Source: Roseovarius amoyensis (GTDB lineage Bacteria > Pseudomonadota > Alphaproteobacteria > Rhodobacterales > Rhodobacteraceae). From it: a stretch of 64,000 nucleotides of DNA. The stretch is taken from positions 62,001-126,000 of the forward strand of contig NZ_QITQ01000006.1 in the NCBI RefSeq assembly GCF_003260265.1, written 5' to 3'. The notes under the pieces are model-generated. The model saw nothing but the letters and a program-made list of their open reading frames with translations. It had not been told where the DNA came from and searched no databases. This document shows positions 53,920 through 63,947 of the stretch, piece by piece. The position numbers were made by a program, and so were the translations under genes. The stretch's first letter is position 1. Each line of letters opens with the position of its first letter.

Positions 53920-56364
53920 ATGCCGCAGCCCGACCAACCCGCCGCCCTGCCGCCCGAGGCGTTGCGCGCCCCGGTCTCGGAATCGGAATTCGATTTCGAC
54001 ACCACCCGATCGGTGGAACCGCTGGGTGCTTGGCTGGGACAGGACCGCAGTATCGGGGTCATGCGCATGGCCGCGGCGATGGAGCAGGGCGATTTCAACG
54101 CCTTCGTGATGGGCAACCCCGGCAGCGGCCGCCACCGGATCACGCGGGCGATCCTGGCCGATGCCGCCAGCGGCAGGCCCAGCCCGCGGGACTGGGTCTA
54201 TGTCAACAACTTCGACGCCCCGCACAAGCCCATCGCCATCGCGTTGCCGCCGGGGGATGCGGAACGTTTCCGCAAGGCGATGGAAGAACTGATCGACGAT
54301 CTGGCTGCCGACATCCCCGCGCTGTTCGAATCGGACGACTACCAGACCCGCCGCCGCGCCATCGAAGAGGCCTTTGCCTCGACCCATGAAGAGGCGATGA
54401 GCGCTGTCTTCGAAGAGGCCCGCGCGCGCAAGGTGGCGATCATCAGAACGCCCATGGGGTTCACCTTCGCCGGGATGCACGGCGACGAGGTGATGACCAA
54501 GGAGCAGTACGAAGCACTGTCGGACGCAGAGCGCGAGGCACTGGACGCCGCGATGGAGGAGATCCAGGAAAAGCTGTCCGAGGTGCTGCGCGCCCTGCCC
54601 AAGCAGCAAAAGGCCCACCGCCAGGAGGTCGAGGAACTGAATTCCGGACTGGCACGGCAGGGGGTCGATGCCGCCATCGCCGGGGTGCGCGAGGCGTTCG
54701 CCGGGCAGGAACGGGTGGTGGAACATCTCGACCGGGTGCGCGACCACCTGATCGAGAATGCCGGCCTGTTCATGCAACGCCCCGCGGGAGAGGAGGCCGG
54801 CCCGTCCTTCCCTGTCGCCACGTCGCCGCATGTCACAAAGGAGCAGTTTCAGCCCTACACGGTCAACGTCATGGTCTCGAACGGCAAGCAGGAGACCGGC
54901 GCGCCGGTGGTGGTCGAGGACCTGCCGACGCTGGACAACCTGATCGGGCGGGTCGAATACGTCTCGCAGATGGGGGCGCTGGTCACCAACTTCACCATGA
55001 TCAAGCCCGGCGCGCTGCACCGCGCCAATGGCGGCTATCTGGTTCTCGATGCGCTCAGGGTGCTGAGCGAGCCGATGGCGTGGGATGCGCTCAAACGCTG
55101 CCTGCGCACCGGCGAAATCCCGATCTATTCGGCGGGTGAGCGGATGGGCCTGCTTTCGACCGTGTCGCTGAAACCCGAACCGGTGCCGCTGAAGGTGCGG
55201 GTGATCCTGATTGGTGAGCGCCAGCACTATTACCTGCTGTCGGCGCTGGACCCGGATTTTCCCCAGCTTTTCAAGCTGGAGGCCGATTTCGACGATCACC
55301 TGCCGCTGGCTGACGAAAACCGCACGGGCTATGCCCGGCTGATCGCCGGGCTGGCGCGCCGGGTGGATGCGCGCCCTCTGGAGGCCGGCGCCGTCGCCGC
55401 GCTGATGCGCGAAAGCCTGCGCGCCACGGGTGATGCCGAACGCCTGTCGCTCAATACCGGGTTCCTGACAGATTTCATACAAGAGGCCGATTTCTGGGCC
55501 GCTCAGCGCAAGGCGGCCCATATCTCTGCCGCCGACATCGACACAGTGACGGCCGAGCGCGAACGCCGCGCCGGGCGGCTGCGCGAGCTCAGCCACGAGG
55601 CGATCACCCGCGGCACCATGCTGATCGACACCGACGGCGCGCGGGTGGGTCAGATCAACGCCCTGTCGGTGCTGCAGATCGGCGGCTACATGTTCGGCCG
55701 CCCGTCGCGGCTGACGGCGCGGGTGCGGCCGGGTGCCGGCAAGGTGGTCGATATCGAGCGCGAGACGGAACTCGGCGGGCCGATCCATTCCAAGGGCATG
55801 CTGATCCTGCAGGGCTATCTTGCCGCCACCTATGCCACCACCGCCCCGATGTCGCTGTGGGCCAGCCTGGTGTTCGAGCAAAGCTATGGCGGCGTCGACG
55901 GCGACAGCGCCTCGGCGGCGGAACTCATCACGCTGTTGTCGGCGCTGGCCGAGGCGCCGATAGACCAGTCCTTTGCGATCACCGGCTCGGTCAACCAGTT
56001 CGGCGACATCCAGCCCATCGGCGGGGTCAACGAAAAGATCGAAGGCTTCTTCGACATCTGTGCCGCGCGGGGGCTGACGGGCTCGCAGGGCGTGCTGATC
56101 CCGGCCTCGAACGTCAAGAACCTGTGCCTGCGCCAGCGGGTGGTCGACGCGGTTGAGGCGGGGCAGTTTCGCATCATCCCGATGACGACGATCGCGGACG
56201 GGCTGGCTGTGCTGACCGGGCTGGAGCCGGGCGAACGGGGCCCCGACGACGCCTTCCCCGAGGGCAGTCTCAACGCGCGGGTCGAGGCGCGGCTGACCGC
56301 GTTTGCCGACATCCGCAGACGCTTTGCCAGGGAGGCGCGCAATGGTTCCGCAGAGCAGCGCTGA
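53920..56364 (+). CDS. LonB-like ATP-dependent protease (AAA_32/Lon_2 type)
   Basis: 814 aa. An AAA-type region with a degenerate Walker A (MGNPGSGRHRI, about 64-74, Arg in place of Lys) carries a long Ala/Glu-rich helical insert (about 115-290). A VVVEDLP and LTNFTMIKPGALHRANGGYLV region follows. The C-terminal Lon protease domain has catalytic Ser663 in DGDSASAAEL and Lys706 in GGVNEKIEGF. Related to archaeal LonB and E. coli YcbZ; cytosolic. I start at MPQPDQP because GGAG lies 7 bases upstream. It overlaps the next gene by 23 bases. Confidence 0.9.
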   Translation: MPQPDQPAALPPEALRAPVSESEFDFDTTRSVEPLGAWLGQDRSIGVMRMAAAMEQGDFNAFVMGNPGSGRHRITRAILADAASGRPSPRDWVYVNNFDAPHKPIAIALPPGDAERFRKAMEELIDDLAADIPALFESDDYQTRRRAIEEAFASTHEEAMSAVFEEARARKVAIIRTPMGFTFAGMHGDEVMTKEQYEALSDAEREALDAAMEEIQEKLSEVLRALPKQQKAHRQEVEELNSGLARQGVDAAIAGVREAFAGQERVVEHLDRVRDHLIENAGLFMQRPAGEEAGPSFPVATSPHVTKEQFQPYTVNVMVSNGKQETGAPVVVEDLPTLDNLIGRVEYVSQMGALVTNFTMIKPGALHRANGGYLVLDALRVLSEPMAWDALKRCLRTGEIPIYSAGERMGLLSTVSLKPEPVPLKVRVILIGERQHYYLLSALDPDFPQLFKLEADFDDHLPLADENRTGYARLIAGLARRVDARPLEAGAVAALMRESLRATGDAERLSLNTGFLTDFIQEADFWAAQRKAAHISAADIDTVTAERERRAGRLRELSHEAITRGTMLIDTDGARVGQINALSVLQIGGYMFGRPSRLTARVRPGAGKVVDIERETELGGPIHSKGMLILQGYLAATYATTAPMSLWASLVFEQSYGGVDGDSASAAELITLLSALAEAPIDQSFAITGSVNQFGDIQPIGGVNEKIEGFFDICAARGLTGSQGVLIPASNVKNLCLRQRVVDAVEAGQFRIIPMTTIADGLAVLTGLEPGERGPDDAFPEGSLNARVEARLTAFADIRRRFAREARNGSAEQR

Positions 56365-57058
56365 CTACACGGCCGGGCACGCCCGGCGGCGCGTGGTGCT
56401 GGGGGCAACCTGTTTCGCCGATGCCGAGGGCGGGCTGCACATCGCGGTGGAACTCGCGCGCCATGCGGGGGCCGAACTGCACGGGCTGCTGGTGCGCGAA
56501 GAGGCCAGCCTCAGCGCGGTGCGGGTGTTCCGGGCGCGCACGATTTCGTTCACGGGCGAACCGGCATCCGAAGTGACCGAAACGGCGCTGCTGCGGGCCT
56601 ATCGCGCCGATGCCCGCCGCTTTGCCGAGCGGCTGGGTGGCGCTGCGCGTCTGGCGCGGGTCGCGGCCGAATTCCAGGCCACCGAGGGACGGTTGTGGGA
56701 CGCGGTGCAAAAGGCCGCCGGCCCGGGCGGGGTGGCGGTGTTCGGCTATCGCCGCGCGGTGGGCGACAGTGGCAGCGTGGTGCTGGTGCTCGGGCAGGGC
56801 CGCGACGTGCCCGGCTTTGCCGCGTCGCTGGCGGCGGGGATGAAAAAGCACCTCGTCATCCTGTCGGAGGGGGCGCAGCAGCCCGCGCGCGCGGCAGGCG
56901 AGGTCTATCACGGCCCGGACGAGCTGTTGCAGCGGCTGGGCGCGCTCAGCCCGGCAGCGGTGATCGTCGCGGCCGACCCCGCCACCCTGCCGCCCGCCGC
57001 GCGGGTGGTCGAGGCGGCGCGCTGTCCGGTGGTCTTTGCCGCCGCGAAGGAGGGGTAA
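56342..57058 (+). CDS. Hypothetical protein with universal-stress-like N-terminus
   Basis: 238 aa. RRRVVLGATCFADAEGGLHI followed by VELARHAGAELHGLLVREEA resembles the first beta-alpha-beta unit of universal stress proteins. The rest (about 90-238) is Ala/Arg/Val-rich, with a possible second alpha/beta unit (AAVIVAADPATLPPAARVVE). No membrane helix. Its start lies inside the end of the Lon-like gene, so it is translationally linked and may be a partner or substrate adaptor. Family not recognised with certainty. Confidence 0.72.
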   Translation: MVPQSSADYTAGHARRRVVLGATCFADAEGGLHIAVELARHAGAELHGLLVREEASLSAVRVFRARTISFTGEPASEVTETALLRAYRADARRFAERLGGAARLARVAAEFQATEGRLWDAVQKAAGPGGVAVFGYRRAVGDSGSVVLVLGQGRDVPGFAASLAAGMKKHLVILSEGAQQPARAAGEVYHGPDELLQRLGALSPAAVIVAADPATLPPAARVVEAARCPVVFAAAKEG

Positions 57059-57066
57059 GGCGCCCC

Positions 57067-60000
57067 TCAGGTCTTGGCGATGCGATAGATCGCCGGGATG
57101 ACCAGCACCGTCAGCGCGGTCGATGACAACAGCCCGAACAGCAGCGAGATCGCCAACCCCTGAAAGATCGGGTCGGTCAGGATCACCGCCGCGCCGATCA
57201 TCGCCGCCAGCGCGGTCAGCAGGATCGGCTTGAACCGTGTCGCGCCGGCCTCGATCAGGGTTTCGACGGTAACCTTGCCGCCGGGGTCGGCGTGGCGGAT
57301 GAAATCGACCAGCAGGATCGAGTTGCGCACGATGATGCCGGCCAGCGCGATGAAGCCGATCATTGAGGTGGCCGAGAACGGCGCGCCGAAAAGCCAGTGC
57401 CCGGCCATGATGCCGAGAAATGTCAGCGGCACCGGCGTCAGGATCACCAGCGGCAGGCGGAAGCTGCCGAATTGCGCCACGACCAGGATGTAGATGCCCA
57501 AGAGCGCCACCGCGAATGCCGCGCCCATGTCGCGGAAGGTGACCCAGGTGACCTCCCATTCGCCGTCCCAGAGCAGGGTCGGGGTGTTGGTGTTTTCGGG
57601 CTGGCCGTGCAGGCTGATCTTCGGTTTCGGCAGGTCGGACCAGTCCATCGCGTCCAGCGTTCTGGCCACCTCGATCATGCCGTAAAGCGGCGCCTCGAAC
57701 GTGCCGGCCAGTTCGCCCGTGACCATGATCGCGTCATAGCCGTTATGGCGGAAGATCGGATAAGAGGCGCGTTCCTGCACGATGTTGACCACGTCGCCCA
57801 GTTCGACCACGCCGCGCCCGCCGGGCAGGGCGTTGGCCGGCACCGGCGTCGACAGCGTGGCGGCGTCCATCACCCGCTGGGACTTGGGGCGCTCGACCAT
57901 GATCGGGATCGGGCGCCGCCCCTCGCCGCGATGGGAATAGCCCACCGTGCTGGGACCATTGAGCAGGCGCAGGGTCTGCAACACGTCCGCCTCTTCGACG
58001 CGGTAGAAATCCAGGTCGGCGGGGCGCAGTTCGGCCCGCATGCGCCGCGCGCGGGTGCCATAGCTGTCATCCACGTCCACGACGAAGTCGACCGACTCGA
58101 ATGCCGTGCGCACGCGTTCGGCCACAGCGCGGCGGGTGTCCGGGTCGGGGCCATAAATCTCGGCCAGCAGGGTGGCCATGACCGGCGGGCCGGGGGGCGG
58201 CTCGACCACCTTGACGACGGTGCCCTCGGGCATCGACAGGGCTGAAAGCCGCTGACGCAGTTCCAGCGCGATGTCGTGGCTGGCGCGCTCGCGGCTGTCC
58301 TTGGGGCGCAGGTTCAGCTGCACATCGCCCATCTCGGGCGAGGACCGCATGTAGTAATGCCGCACCAGCCCGTTGAAGTTGAAGGCAGACGCCGCGCCGG
58401 CATGGGTCTGGGCCGAGACGACCTCTGGCAGGGTCATGGCGATGCGGGCGGCGTCCTGCAACATGGCATCGGTCGCCTCGACGTTGGCGCCCTCGGGCAG
58501 GTCGATGACGATGGACAGCTCGGACTTGTTGTCAAAAGGCAGCAGCTTGACCGCCACGTCCTTGGTGTAAAGCAACCCCAGAGAGCCGAACGACAGCGCC
58601 GCCGCCCCCGCCAGAAACAGCCCGCTGCGCCCCTTGCCGGCCAGAACGGGCCGGGCGATGGCGGCATAGAAGCGCCCCAGCCGCCCGCCGGGAAAGCCGC
58701 CGCCGGTTTCGTGGTGCAACGGCGCGCGCCCCGCGATCCGCAGCATCAGCCAGGGCGTGATCGTCACCGCCACGAAGAAGGAAAAGATCATCGCCGCCGA
58801 GGCGTTGGCGGGAATGGGGCTCATGTAGGGGCCCATCATCCCCGACACGAACAGCATCGGCAACAGCGCCACCACCACCGTCAGCGTGGCCACGATGGTG
58901 GGGTTGCCGACCTCTGCCACCGCCTCGACCGCGGCGGTCAGGCGCGGCTTTTTCGGCTCGAGACCCCAGTGCCGGGCGATGTTCTCGATCACCACGATGG
59001 CGTCATCGACCAAAATGCCGATGGAAAAGATCAGCGCGAACAGCGACACGCGGTTGAGCGTGTACCCCATGATCCAGGCGGCAAAGAGCGTCAGCAGGAT
59101 CGTGACCGGGATCACCACCGCGACGACCAGCGCCTCGCGCCAGCCGATCGCCAGCCAGACCAGCGCGACGATCGAAATCGTGGCGAGGCCGAGGTGAAAC
59201 AGCAACTCGTTGGCCTTTTCATTGGCGGTTTCGCCATAGTCGCGGGTGACCTCGACCTCGACACTGTCGGGGATCAGCTTGCCCTTCATCTGGTCGAGCC
59301 GGTGAAGGATCTCTTCGGCCACCAGAACGGCGTTGGCGCCGGATCGCTTGGCCAGGGCCAGGGTGACGGCGGGGCGGCGGGTGATTTCGCCATCGCTATC
59401 GCGCGACAGCGTGGCGACATGGCGTTCGTCGGTGCCGCTGACAAAGCCCACATCGGCCACGTCGCGGACATAGACGGTACGCCCGTCGCGCGCGGTCAGT
59501 TCCAGGTTTCCGATCTCGTCCGGTGTCGCCAGCGTCTTGCCGATGATCAGGTCGATCTGCTGGCCGCCGTCGCGCAGATCGCCCGCCGGCGCGGAACTGT
59601 TGGCGCCGCCGACCTTTCCGGCGAGCTGTTGCAGGGTGATGCCGTAAAGCGCCAGGCGCGCCGGGTCGGGGGCCACGCGCAGCACCTCTTCCTCGGCGCC
59701 GATGAGATAGCTCAGCCCCACATCCTGGATCCGTGCCAGCCGCACCTCGACCTCGCGCGCGATGCGGGTGAGATCGGCGGCACTGATCGCGGCGTTGCCC
59801 GGCGCGGGGCTGAAGGTGAGCGTGACGATGGCAACGTCGTCGATGCCGCGCCCGACGATCAGCGGCTCTGGGATGCCGACGGGGATACGGTCCATGTTGG
59901 CCAGTATCTTGTCGCGCACCCGCAGGATGGCGGTGTCCGAGGGCACGCCGACCTCGAAGCGCGCGGTCACCATCGCGCCGTCGTCGCGGGTTTCGGAATA

Positions 60001-60282
60001 GACATGTTCGACCGCGCCGATGCCCTTGACGATGGTTTCCAGCGGTTCGGTGACCAGCTTGACCGCGTCCTCGGCTTTCAGCCCGTCGGCGCGCAAGAGG
60101 ATGTCGACCATCGGCACGGAAATCTGCGGCTCTTCCTCGCGCGGCAGGCCGACAAGGGCCAGCAGCCCCACCGCCAGCGCGGCCAGCAGGATGAGCGGCG
60201 TCAGCGGCGATGCGATGAAGGCCTGCGTCAGATACCCCGCAAGCCCCAGCGTGGTTCGGGATGCGTCGTCGCGGTCACTCAT
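57067..60282 (-). CDS. RND efflux transporter permease
   Basis: 1071 aa inner-membrane pump subunit. Twelve helices, the proton-relay region IGILVDDAIVVIENIARHWG, and MVDILLRADGLKAEDAVKLV in the first porter loop. The second RND system of the window, standard length, unlike the extended one at 23-27 kb. Its start overlaps the adaptor gene stop by eight bases. Substrate is not predictable; no outer-membrane factor is present. Confidence 0.92.
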   Translation of the reverse strand: MSDRDDASRTTLGLAGYLTQAFIASPLTPLILLAALAVGLLALVGLPREEEPQISVPMVDILLRADGLKAEDAVKLVTEPLETIVKGIGAVEHVYSETRDDGAMVTARFEVGVPSDTAILRVRDKILANMDRIPVGIPEPLIVGRGIDDVAIVTLTFSPAPGNAAISAADLTRIAREVEVRLARIQDVGLSYLIGAEEEVLRVAPDPARLALYGITLQQLAGKVGGANSSAPAGDLRDGGQQIDLIIGKTLATPDEIGNLELTARDGRTVYVRDVADVGFVSGTDERHVATLSRDSDGEITRRPAVTLALAKRSGANAVLVAEEILHRLDQMKGKLIPDSVEVEVTRDYGETANEKANELLFHLGLATISIVALVWLAIGWREALVVAVVIPVTILLTLFAAWIMGYTLNRVSLFALIFSIGILVDDAIVVIENIARHWGLEPKKPRLTAAVEAVAEVGNPTIVATLTVVVALLPMLFVSGMMGPYMSPIPANASAAMIFSFFVAVTITPWLMLRIAGRAPLHHETGGGFPGGRLGRFYAAIARPVLAGKGRSGLFLAGAAALSFGSLGLLYTKDVAVKLLPFDNKSELSIVIDLPEGANVEATDAMLQDAARIAMTLPEVVSAQTHAGAASAFNFNGLVRHYYMRSSPEMGDVQLNLRPKDSRERASHDIALELRQRLSALSMPEGTVVKVVEPPPGPPVMATLLAEIYGPDPDTRRAVAERVRTAFESVDFVVDVDDSYGTRARRMRAELRPADLDFYRVEEADVLQTLRLLNGPSTVGYSHRGEGRRPIPIMVERPKSQRVMDAATLSTPVPANALPGGRGVVELGDVVNIVQERASYPIFRHNGYDAIMVTGELAGTFEAPLYGMIEVARTLDAMDWSDLPKPKISLHGQPENTNTPTLLWDGEWEVTWVTFRDMGAAFAVALLGIYILVVAQFGSFRLPLVILTPVPLTFLGIMAGHWLFGAPFSATSMIGFIALAGIIVRNSILLVDFIRHADPGGKVTVETLIEAGATRFKPILLTALAAMIGAAVILTDPIFQGLAISLLFGLLSSTALTVLVIPAIYRIAKT

Positions 60283-61246
60283 CGGGTATGACCACCACCT
60301 CGCCGGGGGTCAGCCCGGACAGGATCTCGCGCATCTGTGTGCCGTCATGCTCTGCCACGGCGCCGGGCACGATGGCGCGGTGCATCTCGCCGCTCTCGGT
60401 TCTGACGGTGACGAAGTCGAGCCCGCCCTCGCGGCTGAGCGCGGCCTCTGGCACCAGGATCGCGTCGCGCGTGCCCACCGGCAGGCGCACCGGCAGGCGG
60501 CGGCCTACGAAACGGGGGTCGAGGCCCTCGACCTCGACATCGGCCTGCACGCGCCCGCCCTCGATCAGCGGATAGATCCGGGCCAGAACGCCGCTGCGGC
60601 CCGCCCCGGTGCCGCCGATCTCGATGCTGTCGCCCTCGGTCAGGTCGGTGGCGTGGCGTTCGGGCACCGCAAGGCGCAGAAAGACGCCGCCGCCGCCGAT
60701 CTCGGCAACCGCCTCGCCCGGTGTGACGACAGAGCCGCGTGAAAGCGGAACCGACAGCACGATGCCGGCGTCGGGGGCCAGAACGCGGCCCTCTTCGATC
60801 TGGCGGCGCACAACGGCGCGTTCGGCTTTGATGCTGGAAATCTCGCCCTCGATCACGTTGACGTCGGTGCGCAGCGTTTCCAGCCGCTGGGTGGTGATGA
60901 CGCCGCGTTCGATCAGCGTCTCGCCGCGGGCCAGCTCGGCGCGTGCGGTTTCCAGCCTCGAGGCAAGCGCCGACAGCCGGGCATCCAGCGCGTCGATCTG
61001 AAAGTCCAGCTTGACGTCCTCGATCCGCGCGATGGTGGCGCCTGCCTTGACCCGGTCGCCCTCGGTTACGGTCAGTTCGACGATGGTGCCGCCGATGCGG
61101 GCACGGGCGGGCACGCGGTCGCGCGTCTCGACCTGGCCATAGACGGGTTTCCACTCGGTCACCGAGACCGGCGCGACGGTGACCTCAGCGGCGTGGGCGG
61201 CGAAGGCAAGAACGAAGAGCCCGCAAAGGGCAGGGGTCAGACGCAT
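60275..61246 (-). CDS. RND efflux periplasmic adaptor
   Basis: 323 aa. Signal peptide (MRLTPALCGLFVLAFAAHAA), lipoyl-like half (RDRVPARARIGGTIVELTVT), a short coiled coil (about 80-140) and a beta-barrel region (LRLAVPERHATDLTEGDSIE). Soluble-processed, not lipidated (no lipobox Cys at the expected site). Pairs with the overlapping permease gene. AGGAG precedes the ATG by 10-11 bases. Confidence 0.9.
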   Translation of the reverse strand: MRLTPALCGLFVLAFAAHAAEVTVAPVSVTEWKPVYGQVETRDRVPARARIGGTIVELTVTEGDRVKAGATIARIEDVKLDFQIDALDARLSALASRLETARAELARGETLIERGVITTQRLETLRTDVNVIEGEISSIKAERAVVRRQIEEGRVLAPDAGIVLSVPLSRGSVVTPGEAVAEIGGGGVFLRLAVPERHATDLTEGDSIEIGGTGAGRSGVLARIYPLIEGGRVQADVEVEGLDPRFVGRRLPVRLPVGTRDAILVPEAALSREGGLDFVTVRTESGEMHRAIVPGAVAEHDGTQMREILSGLTPGEVVVIPDE

Positions 61247-61331
61247 GGATCATGTGCTCCTGCGGTTGGCGGCGGGGCAGGGGCGTGGTGCGGCCTGCGA
61301 AGGGCGTATTTGATATTCAGCAAATGGAATG

Positions 61332-62477
61332 TCAAGTGCGCGCTTCGGTTGCCGCCCCCAGTTCGCGGCGGATGCCGATATGGGCGACGATGTCGCGCAT
61401 TGTCAGCATGCCGATCAGTTCGCCCGCCTCGGCCACCATCAGGCGGCTGACATTATGCGTTTGCATGACTTTCATCGCCTCCAGCACCGGGCTGTCGGGG
61501 CCGATGGTGCGCGCGGCGCTGTCGGCGGCCAGTATGTCGCCGGCGGTGCGGCTGGCGCGCTCCTGGGGCGGAACCGGGCCGACATCGTCCAGCCGCACGC
61601 AGCCCAGCAGCACGCCGTCGCGCAGGACCGGAAAGACCTTGTGGTTGAAGCGGTAAAAGTAGTTCTCGATCAGGTAATCGACCGGGGTGTCGTCGGGCAC
61701 GGTGATCGGGTGCGCCACCATCAGCCGGCGCACGGGGATGTCTTCCAGCAGGGTGGTCATCGTCAATCGCGTCTCGGTCGATCGCGCGGCGCCGATGATG
61801 AAAAGCCCGATCAGCGCCTGCCACATGCCGCCGACAATGTTGCCGGTCAGCGCGTTGAGGAAGCCGAGCGCCACCAGGACCGAGCCCAGGAACCGCCCGG
61901 TGCCGGCGCCGATGCGGGTTGCGCGGTCCAGGTCACCCGTCCACCACCAGATTGCCGCCCGCAGCACCCGGCCCCCATCCAGCGGAAAGGCGGGGACAAG
62001 GTTAAAGATCGCCAGCACCGCGTTGATCAGCGCCAGATAGGAAAACAGCGCCACCAGCGTCGACTCGTCCATCGCGCCGGGCAGGGCCATGGCGATGCTT
62101 TGAAACACCAGCGCCAGGAAAAAGCTCATGATCGGGCCGGCGATGGCCATCAGGAATTCGGATTTGGCGCTGGGGGGTTCTTCCTCCATCTCGGCGACGC
62201 CGCCGAATATGAACAGCGTGATCCCCTTGATCTGAATATCGTAACGCCGCGCCACGATGGCGTGGGAAAACTCGTGCAGGATGATCGAAACGAACAAGCC
62301 CAACGCCCCGGCGATACCCATTGCAACGGCGGTACCGGTCGAAATCCCCTCGATCACAGAGGGGAAATAGCCACCGGCGAGCGACCACACGATCAGGATC
62401 GCAAGAATGAACCAGGTCAGGTCCAGGCTGACGCGAAAGCCGAGAATCGTGAACAGGTCGATCTTGTTGGTGAACAT
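61332..62477 (-). CDS. Site-2 protease family protein with CBS domains
   Basis: 381 aa. Membrane M50 metalloprotease: His68-Glu69-x-x-His72 in LHEFSHAIVARRY and the third ligand Asp167 in VPAFPLDGGRVLR. About six helices are followed by two cytoplasmic CBS repeats (about 240-375; VRRLMVAHPITVPDDTPVDY, VMQTHNVSRLMVAEAGELIG), which bind adenylates and probably control activity. Related to SpoIVFB-type proteases. Start at MFTNKIDLFT, the conserved N-terminus, with AGGCGAG upstream. Confidence 0.93.
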   Translation of the reverse strand: MFTNKIDLFTILGFRVSLDLTWFILAILIVWSLAGGYFPSVIEGISTGTAVAMGIAGALGLFVSIILHEFSHAIVARRYDIQIKGITLFIFGGVAEMEEEPPSAKSEFLMAIAGPIMSFFLALVFQSIAMALPGAMDESTLVALFSYLALINAVLAIFNLVPAFPLDGGRVLRAAIWWWTGDLDRATRIGAGTGRFLGSVLVALGFLNALTGNIVGGMWQALIGLFIIGAARSTETRLTMTTLLEDIPVRRLMVAHPITVPDDTPVDYLIENYFYRFNHKVFPVLRDGVLLGCVRLDDVGPVPPQERASRTAGDILAADSAARTIGPDSPVLEAMKVMQTHNVSRLMVAEAGELIGMLTMRDIVAHIGIRRELGAATEART

Positions 62478-62573
62478 GGTCTCGCCTTTTCGGGTTGTGC
62501 CGCACGGGCGCGGCCTGACGCCATCATGCACACGTATATTGCCATTGCCTTGATACGGGTCAATGACCGCGCG

Positions 62574-63947
62574 CTAAGGCGTCAGCTGTCCCCACAGGTC
62601 GTATTCCGACGCCTCGTCCACCGTAACGGTGACGATGTCGCCGGGGGCGAGGGTATCGGTGCCCTCGTCGATGAAAAGACAGCCGTCGATCTCGGGCGCG
62701 TCGGCGCGGGTGCGACAGGTGGCGATGCCGTCGGCGTCGATATCATCGACAATCACCTCTTGTCGGGTTCCGACCTTGGCGGCCAGTTTATCCGCAGAAA
62801 TGGCCTGCGCCTTTTCCATGAACCGCTGCCAGCGCTCTTCTTTCACAGGCTCGGGGATATGGTCGGGCAGGTCGTTTGACCGCGCCCCGGCCACGTTTTC
62901 GTACTTGAAACATCCCACCCGGTCGAGACGCGCCTCATCGAGCCAGTCCAGCAATGTCTGGAACTCGGCCTCGGTTTCGCCCGGATAGCCGACGATGAAT
63001 GTCGAGCGGAGCGCGATATCGGGGCAGATCGCCCGCCAAGCCATTATTTCATCCAGGGTTTTCGCCGCCGCCGCCGGCCGCGCCATGCGCTTCAGCGTGT
63101 CGGGGTGGGCGTGCTGAAAGGGGATGTCGAGATAGGGCAGGATCAGACCTTCGGTCATCAGCGGCACCAGGTCGCGCACATGCGGATAGGGATAGACATA
63201 GTGCAGCCGCACCCAAGCGCCGAGACTGCCAAGGTCGCGCGCCAGATCGGTGATGTGGGCGCGATGGCCGTTGCGGGTTTCGTGTTTCAGGTCAACGCCA
63301 TAGGCGGATGTGTCCTGGCTGATCACCAGCAGCTCGCGCACGCCGCTTTCGACCAGTTTCTCGGCCTCGCGCAGGACCGCGTGCGCGGGGCGAGAGGCCA
63401 GCCGCCCGCGCATGTCCGGGATGATGCAGAACCTGCACTTGTGATTGCAGCCCTCGGAAATCTTTAGGTAACTGTAATGGCGTGGCGTCAGCCTGACGCC
63501 CGCGGGAGGCAGCAGGTCAACAAAGGGGTCGGGGTCAGGCGGAACGGCCGCATGTACCGCGTCGAGTACCTGTTCGTATTGATGCGGGCCGGTCACCGCC
63601 AGCACCCGGGGATGGGCGCCGGTGATGAAATCGGGCTCTGCCCCCAGACAGCCGGTCACGATCACCCGGCCGTTTTCGCGCAACGCCTCGCCGATGGCGT
63701 CCAGGCTTTCTGCCTTGGCACTGTCGAGGAATCCGCAGGTGTTCACGATCACCGCGTCGGCACCGTCGTAGTCGGGTGAGATGCCATAACCCTCGGCGCG
63801 CAGGCGGGTCAGGATGCGTTCGCTGTCGACCAGCGCCTTGGGACATCCAAGCGAAACCATGCCGATCACCGGCTGGCCGGGGCGGCGGGTCTCGGTCAGG
63901 TGGCTGCGTGCCATATCGGGGCGCAGCTCGGGGGGATTGGCGCTCAT
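62574..63947 (-). CDS. rimO: Ribosomal protein S12 methylthiotransferase RimO
   Basis: Radical-SAM enzyme that methylthiolates Asp of ribosomal protein S12. 457 aa. N-terminal MTTase domain with cluster cysteines Cys35 ([12 protein letters not shown]), Cys71 (NTCGF) and Cys100 (GCLGAEP). The radical-SAM Cys167, Cys171 and Cys174 lie in [14 protein letters not shown] domain closes the protein (EVIVDDID). [13 protein letters not shown] distinguishes RimO from MiaB. I use the Met of [10 protein letters not shown] as the start. The remaining bases to the window end hold nothing I can assign. Confidence 0.97.
   Translation of the reverse strand: MSANPPELRPDMARSHLTETRRPGQPVIGMVSLGCPKALVDSERILTRLRAEGYGISPDYDGADAVIVNTCGFLDSAKAESLDAIGEALRENGRVIVTGCLGAEPDFITGAHPRVLAVTGPHQYEQVLDAVHAAVPPDPDPFVDLLPPAGVRLTPRHYSYLKISEGCNHKCRFCIIPDMRGRLASRPAHAVLREAEKLVESGVRELLVISQDTSAYGVDLKHETRNGHRAHITDLARDLGSLGAWVRLHYVYPYPHVRDLVPLMTEGLILPYLDIPFQHAHPDTLKRMARPAAAAKTLDEIMAWRAICPDIALRSTFIVGYPGETEAEFQTLLDWLDEARLDRVGCFKYENVAGARSNDLPDHIPEPVKEERWQRFMEKAQAISADKLAAKVGTRQEVIVDDIDADGIATCRTRADAPEIDGCLFIDEGTDTLAPGDIVTVTVDEASEYDLWGQLTP

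Noticed and set aside
53800-55881. 693-codon antisense open frame across the Lon-like gene
   Set aside because: Shadow of the codon pattern on the coding strand; no recognisable domain.
58276-60291. 671-codon plus-strand open frame antisense to the second RND permease
   Set aside because: His/Gln/Arg-rich low-complexity shadow; the minus-strand permease is unambiguous.
61307-61324. ATTTG...CAAAT inverted repeat upstream of the second RND adaptor as a TetR-type operator
   Set aside because: Arms are only five bases with an eight-base spacer and no regulator gene is adjacent; too weak to support.
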